Below, in pieces: positions 59,030 through 64,000 of a stretch of DNA of 64,000 bases (its first letter is position 1; every line of letters starts with the position of its first letter). Position numbers and translations under genes: made by a program. Under the pieces are notes generated by a model. The model had not been told where the DNA came from. It ran no database searches and was given only the letters and a program-made list of their open reading frames with translations. Where the stretch lies: contig NZ_OU342399.1 in assembly GCF_910589745.1 (NCBI RefSeq), positions 682,001-746,000 on the forward strand, given 5' to 3'. Source of the stretch: Candidatus Arcticimaribacter forsetii. Lineage in GTDB: Bacteria > Bacteroidota > Bacteroidia > Flavobacteriales > Flavobacteriaceae.

Positions 59030-59037
59030 TAAATTTG
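59030..59037 (+). promoter_or_regulatory. Promoter -7 box for the cysteine/cystathionine synthase (TAAATTTG)
   Basis: An exact TAnnTTTG match 14 bases before the ATG at 59052. Confidence 0.66.
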
Positions 59038-59051
59038 CCATTATTTTTTTT

Positions 59052-60032
59052 ATGAATTACGCGAAAAACATCCTTGAAACCATAGGGAATACCCCTCTTG
59101 TTAAGCTTAATAATATTGCCAATGAAGTAGATGGATTGGTTTTAGCAAAGATTGAGAGTTTTAACCCCGGTAATTCAATTAAAGATCGCATGGCTTTAAA
59201 GATGGTTGAAGATGCGGAGGCCGACGGTCGATTAAAGCCCGGGTGGACTATAGTGGAAGGTACTTCTGGGAATACAGGAATGGGTTTAGCTTTAGCCGCG
59301 ATTGTGAAAGGTTATAAACTCATCTGTGTATCAACAGATAAACAGTCTAAAGAGAAATTCGATGTGCTCCGTGGAGTAGGAGCTGAGGTGGTAGTTTGCC
59401 CAACAGATGTAGCGCCAGAAGACCCAAGGTCGTATTACTCGACTTCTAAAAGAATTGCAGAAGAAACTCCCAATTCTTGGTATGTTAACCAATATGATAA
59501 TCCTTCCAATTCATTAGCACATTACGAGCAAACTGGACCAGAAATTTGGAAACAAACCGACGGAAAAATAACACATTTTATTGTAGGGGTTGGTACTGGT
59601 GGTACAATATCAGGTGTAGGTAAGTTTTTAAAAGAAAAAAACCCAAATATTAAAATCTGGGGGATCGATACCTATGGTTCTGTATTTAAGAAATATCATG
59701 AGACAGGGGTTTTTGATGAGAATGAGATTTATCCATACATAACGGAAGGTATAGGAGAAGATATACTTCCAGAAAATGTAGATTTTTCTGTTATTGATGC
59801 TTTTGAAAAAGTAACCGATAAGGATGCGGCAGTTTATACGCGAAAGTTGGCCTTGACAGAAGGGATATTTGCTGGGAACTCTTGCGGAGCTGCAGTTAAA
59901 GGTTTGTTACAACTAAAAAAGCACTTTAATTCAAACGACGTTATTGTTGTTTTACTTCATGACTCAGGAAGTAGGTATATTGGTAAGATGTACAATGATG
60001 AATGGATGAGAGAAAAAAAATTTATAGACTAA
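59052..60032 (+). CDS. PLP-dependent cystathionine beta-synthase / cysteine synthase family
   Basis: This fold-type II PLP enzyme joins serine (or O-acetylserine) with a thiol to give cystathionine or cysteine. The 326 residues show GNTPLVKLN, the PLP lysine in NPGNSIKDRMA, the substrate loop EGTSGNTGMG and the phosphate loop GVGTGGTISGVG. The segment after it (PRSYYSTSKRIAEETPNSWYVNQYDNPSNSLAHYEQT) is closer to eukaryote-like cystathionine beta-synthases than to CysK. There is no regulatory CBS-domain pair and no heme motif. The exact choice between the two activities stays open. Confidence 0.9.
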   Translation: MNYAKNILETIGNTPLVKLNNIANEVDGLVLAKIESFNPGNSIKDRMALKMVEDAEADGRLKPGWTIVEGTSGNTGMGLALAAIVKGYKLICVSTDKQSKEKFDVLRGVGAEVVVCPTDVAPEDPRSYYSTSKRIAEETPNSWYVNQYDNPSNSLAHYEQTGPEIWKQTDGKITHFIVGVGTGGTISGVGKFLKEKNPNIKIWGIDTYGSVFKKYHETGVFDENEIYPYITEGIGEDILPENVDFSVIDAFEKVTDKDAAVYTRKLALTEGIFAGNSCGAAVKGLLQLKKHFNSNDVIVVLLHDSGSRYIGKMYNDEWMREKKFID

Positions 60033-60122
60033 GAATCCATCCAAAAAACACAATCAAACATTAAATTTATCCACAATATTTATATAAATTAGACGTTTAA
60101 AGTTTGATATACTATATTTATT

Positions 60123-63100
60123 TTGATTAAAAGATTATCTGTATTCTATAATTTCCTGATACTAGGAGGGTTACTCGTGTTTCCTTTTGTAAATACACTC
60201 GCACAGTCAGAATCTTATGACTTAAGATTGAACGACAGAAGTCAGATTATTACGCCTGCACAAGGAACTACACAACAATTTTGTTCAAGTTCCTCTACCA
60301 ATTTAACTTTTCAAGTAAATAATGACGGAATTGATGCTTTAAGTTTAACGTCTACTTCGATGTTAGCTACTTTGACCGTTACAGGAAATACCTTTTCGTC
60401 CTCAAGTTCTAATATTGCTACGGCCTCATTTAGTACAACTTCAGCAGGAAGTCCGCTTGCAAACACTATTGGAGCTGGAAGTTTTGCTGTTTTTGATTGG
60501 CCAACTGCATTACAGTTTTCAAGCACAGGATCTACAACAATAAATATTGAAGTTGCTCCGTTTGGAGGAAGTGATACTAACACCTCAAACAACGATCAGA
60601 GCTACGAAGTTTTGGTACTTGCAAATCCAACACAACCTACCTTAAGTTCTAACTTTGGTTCAGGAACAATAACTATCTGCCAAGGAGATTCTGTTCAATT
60701 AACTTCTTCTGCCGTAGGTGATGAGTATGAATTTTATAGAAATGGTGTTCTATTGGGTCCTCGTCAATCATCAGTTTCGTTTACGACTTCTAATTTAAAC
60801 CATGCCGATGTAATTAATGTTATAGCTTATTTTACAACAAATTGTTCTTCAGTTAACTCTGCAGCGATAAATGTAATTTCACAATCTTTACCCGATGGGA
60901 GTATTATTTCTGACGCTAATAACAACGTAGCTTGTGAGGGTCAGTCTGTTCTTTTTACGGCTGCTGATCTCGGTAGCAATCCGAGCCCTTATTTTGAATT
61001 TCTAGTAAATAATGTATCGGTTCAAGCCAGTTCAACCACTTCAACTTACACTTATCCTTCGGTTTTAACTGATAACGTGGTTGTAACAGTTAGAACATGG
61101 GCATCCAGCGCAACAACATGTTACGACGAGGATTCAATAACTTTAAGATTAAATTCTGTCTCTGGTTCAAATCAAATTAATGGAGCTCAGACTATATGTT
61201 CCGGAGAAGATCCTTCTGAAATTGCAAATACATCGGTTTATACTGCTGATTTATCTTCAGAAGGTGCTGTTTTATCTTACCAATGGCAAAGCAGAACCTC
61301 GTCCAGTATATTTGCCGATATTACTGGTGCTACTTCTTTAACATATGATCCGGGTGTTCTTACTCAGACTACAGGATATAGAAGGTTAGTTTTTTCTACT
61401 TTTAATTTAGTTCAGTGTAATACGCTAACAGCTTCAGCAACTTCTAATGTGGTTACAATAACAGTAGATCCTAATTCTACTGCAGTTTTAACGTCTAATG
61501 CTACCAACCGTACTGTGTGTTCAGGAGATGATTTAATTCTTGACGCCTCTTCATCATTGAATGCAGCAAGTTATCGTTTTTACATAGATGGAAACCCTCA
61601 GGGGAGTGGACCTCAATCAACAGCTACTTTTACTTTAAATGCAGGAACTTTTTCAGATTCTTCATCGATCACAGTAAGAGCTTATCAAGGAGCTTCAGGG
61701 TCGGGTTGTTATGATGATACAAGTTTTGTTATTAGAATTAATTCGTTAACAGGCACAAATCAAATAGGAAATTCACAGAATGTATGCTCTGGTGAAACTC
61801 CCGTTGCTTTTACCAGTATATCTACACCAACAAGTGATAGACTATCAGATGGAGCGGTATATTCATATCAATGGCAGAGTAGAATAGGGTCTAATTCATA
61901 TTCAAATATTATTGGAGCTACTAATGAAATTTTTACACCTAGCTCAGTTGCAACTACGACGGACTACAGACGTTTAACAACGAGCACATTCAATAGTGTT
62001 ACTTGTAGTATCATTTCGTCTTCTGTTCAACTCACCGTTGTAGGAGGAGTTGTTCCTTCGGCAAGTTTTATAACATCAAATCCAAATGATGTGATCTGTA
62101 GTGATGATTCAGTTTTGATCGATGCAAGCACAACTGTAGGTGGGGCTAGTTATTCTTATTTTATTAATGGATTATTGCAATCTGGTCCTACAACCTCAGA
62201 TACTTATACTATTCCTGCTGGAACTTTATCTGATAGCGATTCAGTTTCTGTTATTGCATATTCTGGATTAGCGGGTGCAGGCTGTACAGATACAGCAACA
62301 AGAACATTAAGGGTTAACAGTATTACTGGAACAACTACATTAAGTGGTGCTCAAACCATTTGTAGTGGAGATACGCCTAGTCAACTGACTGGTTCGTCAG
62401 CTTCTTCCCCTATTTCTGGTACTATTTCGTATCAGTGGCAGAGCAGAACCGGTACAAATAGCTTCACAGATATATCTGGAGCTACTTCAACTACTTTTTC
62501 TCCTCCAGCATTAAATGTTACAACAGATTTTCAACGAATCTCTACTTCTATATTCAATGGTGTTTCATGCTCTGTTTCAAGTTCAATTGTTCGGGTAACA
62601 GTAGAAGCTGCACCTAGTATTTCTTTATCTGGAGGTTCATCAGCTTTTTGTCCAGGCGATACTGTAGTTTTTACAGCTTCTGGAGGAGTTAGTTATGAGT
62701 ATTTTGTCGATGGAATTAGCCAAGGAGCAACAACAACCAATGATACTCAATCCATTACTGGCCTTACGAATGGACAGGTGGTTACTGTGGTTGGATCTAA
62801 TGCTCAAGGATGTTTTGCTACCTCTACTCCTATTTCAGTAACTGTGACACCAATGCCCTCAGCAGCTATAAACTCAAATGCTACAGCCAACACTATATGC
62901 TCCGGAGATAGCGCAATTTTCACAGCATCACCCGCTGGAGCTGGATATACCTACAGATTTTACATAGATGGAATTCTTCAAAATTTAGGAGTTTCTACCA
63001 ATACTTTTGATTCATCTCTTGCCACATACACCTTATTAGACTCCAGTGTAGTTTCAGTTTTTGTTGAAAATGCTGCATCCTGTGTAAGTTCTTCCTCATT

Positions 63101-64000
63101 AACCTTAAGGGTACTATCTACAACAGGATCAAATACGATTAGTGGCACAGCTACTATTTGTGTAGGTGGAGACCCAGAAGAATTCGATAGTTTGTCTACT
63201 CCAGTAGCGGTAGCAGCTGGATCTGTTTTAAGTTACCAATGGCAGAGTAGAACGAATACAGGAGTTTTTGCTGATATACCTGGAGCAACTTCAGTTCGAT
63301 ATGATGCCCCACAACTTTCTGCAACCACCGCTTTTAGAAGGATAGTATATACATCTTTGAACTCTGTAAGTTGTCCTGATTCTTCAAATATAATTTCTGG
63401 AGCTTCAAATACAGTAACGATTACAGTAGACTCAACAGCACTTCCTGTAGTAAGTTTTGTTTCTGGTGTTTCAAACGATGTTGCTTGTGCAGGAGATAAT
63501 TTAACATTTGATGCTTCATCAACAACTGGAGCAAATAGTTTTGAATACTTTATAAACAATATAAGCCAAGGGCCATCAAGCACTGCAACTACTTTATTTG
63601 TTCCGGCTGGAACCCTAGCTGATAATTCAACTGTTCGGGTTCAAGCTACTTCGACCACTGCTTCTCCATGTTTTAGTGAGTTTACTATTACAATGAGAGT
63701 TAATTCATTTACTGGTTCCAATACCGTAAGTAATGATCAAATTGTTTGTGAAAACAATATGCCTACTGCATTTACTAGTCTCAGTGTTCCAACACCTGAC
63801 ATCTCGGGAGCAGTTGTAACCTATCAATGGCAAAGTAGAACAGGTTCTAATCCATTTACAAATATTGCGAGTACTAATTCATCTACTTATTCACCTCCAT
63901 TATTATCTACTTCAACAGATTTTAGAAGAATTGTAAATTCTACTTTTAACGGAGTTACATGTACTGATATTAGTAATTCTTTATCGATAACTGTAAATCC
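60123..64000 (+). CDS. Giant secreted Ig-like repeat protein (3' end outside window)
   Basis: The frame is open for 1292 codons up to the window edge. It starts at a TTG with a clear signal peptide (IKRLSVFYNFLILGGLLVF, cleavage at TLA-QS); an in-frame TGA lies at 60105-60107 and no ATG lies between. After a first domain of about 140 residues the protein repeats two modules. One reads CSGD...YRFYIDG..QG, the other has QTICSG..P and YQWQSRT. YQWQSR occurs at residues 386, 582, 770, 1038 and 1234. Composition is Ser/Thr-rich with one cysteine pair per module. Such proteins are usually type IX secretion cargo acting at the surface; the C-terminal sorting domain would be beyond the window. Ligand unknown. 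Confidence 0.9.
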   Translation, partial: MIKRLSVFYNFLILGGLLVFPFVNTLAQSESYDLRLNDRSQIITPAQGTTQQFCSSSSTNLTFQVNNDGIDALSLTSTSMLATLTVTGNTFSSSSSNIATASFSTTSAGSPLANTIGAGSFAVFDWPTALQFSSTGSTTINIEVAPFGGSDTNTSNNDQSYEVLVLANPTQPTLSSNFGSGTITICQGDSVQLTSSAVGDEYEFYRNGVLLGPRQSSVSFTTSNLNHADVINVIAYFTTNCSSVNSAAINVISQSLPDGSIISDANNNVACEGQSVLFTAADLGSNPSPYFEFLVNNVSVQASSTTSTYTYPSVLTDNVVVTVRTWASSATTCYDEDSITLRLNSVSGSNQINGAQTICSGEDPSEIANTSVYTADLSSEGAVLSYQWQSRTSSSIFADITGATSLTYDPGVLTQTTGYRRLVFSTFNLVQCNTLTASATSNVVTITVDPNSTAVLTSNATNRTVCSGDDLILDASSSLNAASYRFYIDGNPQGSGPQSTATFTLNAGTFSDSSSITVRAYQGASGSGCYDDTSFVIRINSLTGTNQIGNSQNVCSGETPVAFTSISTPTSDRLSDGAVYSYQWQSRIGSNSYSNIIGATNEIFTPSSVATTTDYRRLTTSTFNSVTCSIISSSVQLTVVGGVVPSASFITSNPNDVICSDDSVLIDASTTVGGASYSYFINGLLQSGPTTSDTYTIPAGTLSDSDSVSVIAYSGLAGAGCTDTATRTLRVNSITGTTTLSGAQTICSGDTPSQLTGSSASSPISGTISYQWQSRTGTNSFTDISGATSTTFSPPALNVTTDFQRISTSIFNGVSCSVSSSIVRVTVEAAPSISLSGGSSAFCPGDTVVFTASGGVSYEYFVDGISQGATTTNDTQSITGLTNGQVVTVVGSNAQGCFATSTPISVTVTPMPSAAINSNATANTICSGDSAIFTASPAGAGYTYRFYIDGILQNLGVSTNTFDSSLATYTLLDSSVVSVFVENAASCVSSSSLTLRVLSTTGSNTISGTATICVGGDPEEFDSLSTPVAVAAGSVLSYQWQSRTNTGVFADIPGATSVRYDAPQLSATTAFRRIVYTSLNSVSCPDSSNIISGASNTVTITVDSTALPVVSFVSGVSNDVACAGDNLTFDASSTTGANSFEYFINNISQGPSSTATTLFVPAGTLADNSTVRVQATSTTASPCFSEFTITMRVNSFTGSNTVSNDQIVCENNMPTAFTSLSVPTPDISGAVVTYQWQSRTGSNPFTNIASTNSSTYSPPLLSTSTDFRRIVNSTFNGVTCTDISNSLSITVN

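Noticed and set aside
63233-63583. Minus-strand open frames within the giant repeat gene (also 60311-60592)
   Set aside because: They mirror a Ser/Thr-rich repeat gene that is open over its full length; no independent coding evidence.
61278-63840. Regular repeats considered as a CRISPR array
   Set aside because: The repeat period is about 190 codons, the frame stays open, and the conserved units are protein modules rather than short identical DNA repeats with spacers.

Overview
The window is chromosomal DNA from a low-GC member of the Bacteroidota, most probably a marine flavobacterium; the genus cannot be fixed from this sequence. The signs are SusC/SusD and TamL outer-membrane proteins, the type IX secretion gene porT, an OmpA protein with thrombospondin type-3 repeats, a primary sigma factor without region 1.1, A-rich rather than AGGAGG ribosome-binding regions, many TAnnTTTG promoter -7 boxes (the Bacteroidota primary-sigma signature), and a proteorhodopsin divergent from a beta-carotene-cleaving dioxygenase. 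Packing is very tight: convergent genes often abut or overlap at their stop codons, and several exported or membrane proteins start at TTG.

Layout. 1-7.0 kb: the end of an OmpA-type porin, then minus-strand housekeeping genes (rpe, rpoD, pnp, rpsO, accD, fbaA). 7.0-12 kb: envelope and RNA genes (tamL, an RNA 2'-O-methyltransferase, porT, menaquinone methyltransferase). 12-17 kb: potassium uptake (trkA-trkH), then rarA and rlmB. 17-24.4 kb: a SusC/SusD nutrient-uptake pair, the folate genes pabB-pabC, and the remnant of a second SusC. 24.7-41.7 kb: one almost unbroken ribosomal super-operon with str, S10, spc and alpha modules (rpsL to rplQ, with fusA, secY, infA, rpmJ and rpoA), ended by a strong terminator. 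41.7-45.5 kb: carA, eno, gltA. 45.5-49.3 kb: an SDR-type epimerase, a small unknown protein and argS. 49.3-51.1 kb: proteorhodopsin and blh, a light-driven proton pump and the enzyme that makes its retinal. 51.1-60 kb: ffh, folD, a membrane protein of unknown function, a VOC protein, queE, a methyltransferase, a cysteine-cluster protein, a NamZ-type muramidase, an ABC permease and a cystathionine beta-synthase-like enzyme. 60.1-64 kb: the start of a giant secreted protein of repeated Ig-like modules that leaves the window still open.

How the parts fit. Most of the window is core translation and metabolism. The accessory layer is the cell surface and energy supply: SusCD imports large nutrients by TonB, PorT belongs to the type IX system that would be expected to export the repeat protein, TamL serves outer-membrane assembly, and proteorhodopsin can add proton-motive force in light. 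I found no phage, integrase, insertion sequence, CRISPR array, toxin-antitoxin or defence island, and no tRNA or rRNA gene. The least ordinary features are the giant two-module repeat protein, the decayed SusC with a lost start and a palindromic junction, the structured gap before rpsD, the AccD without zinc-ribbon cysteines, and the stop-overlap architecture. I do not see a clearly new biological system.
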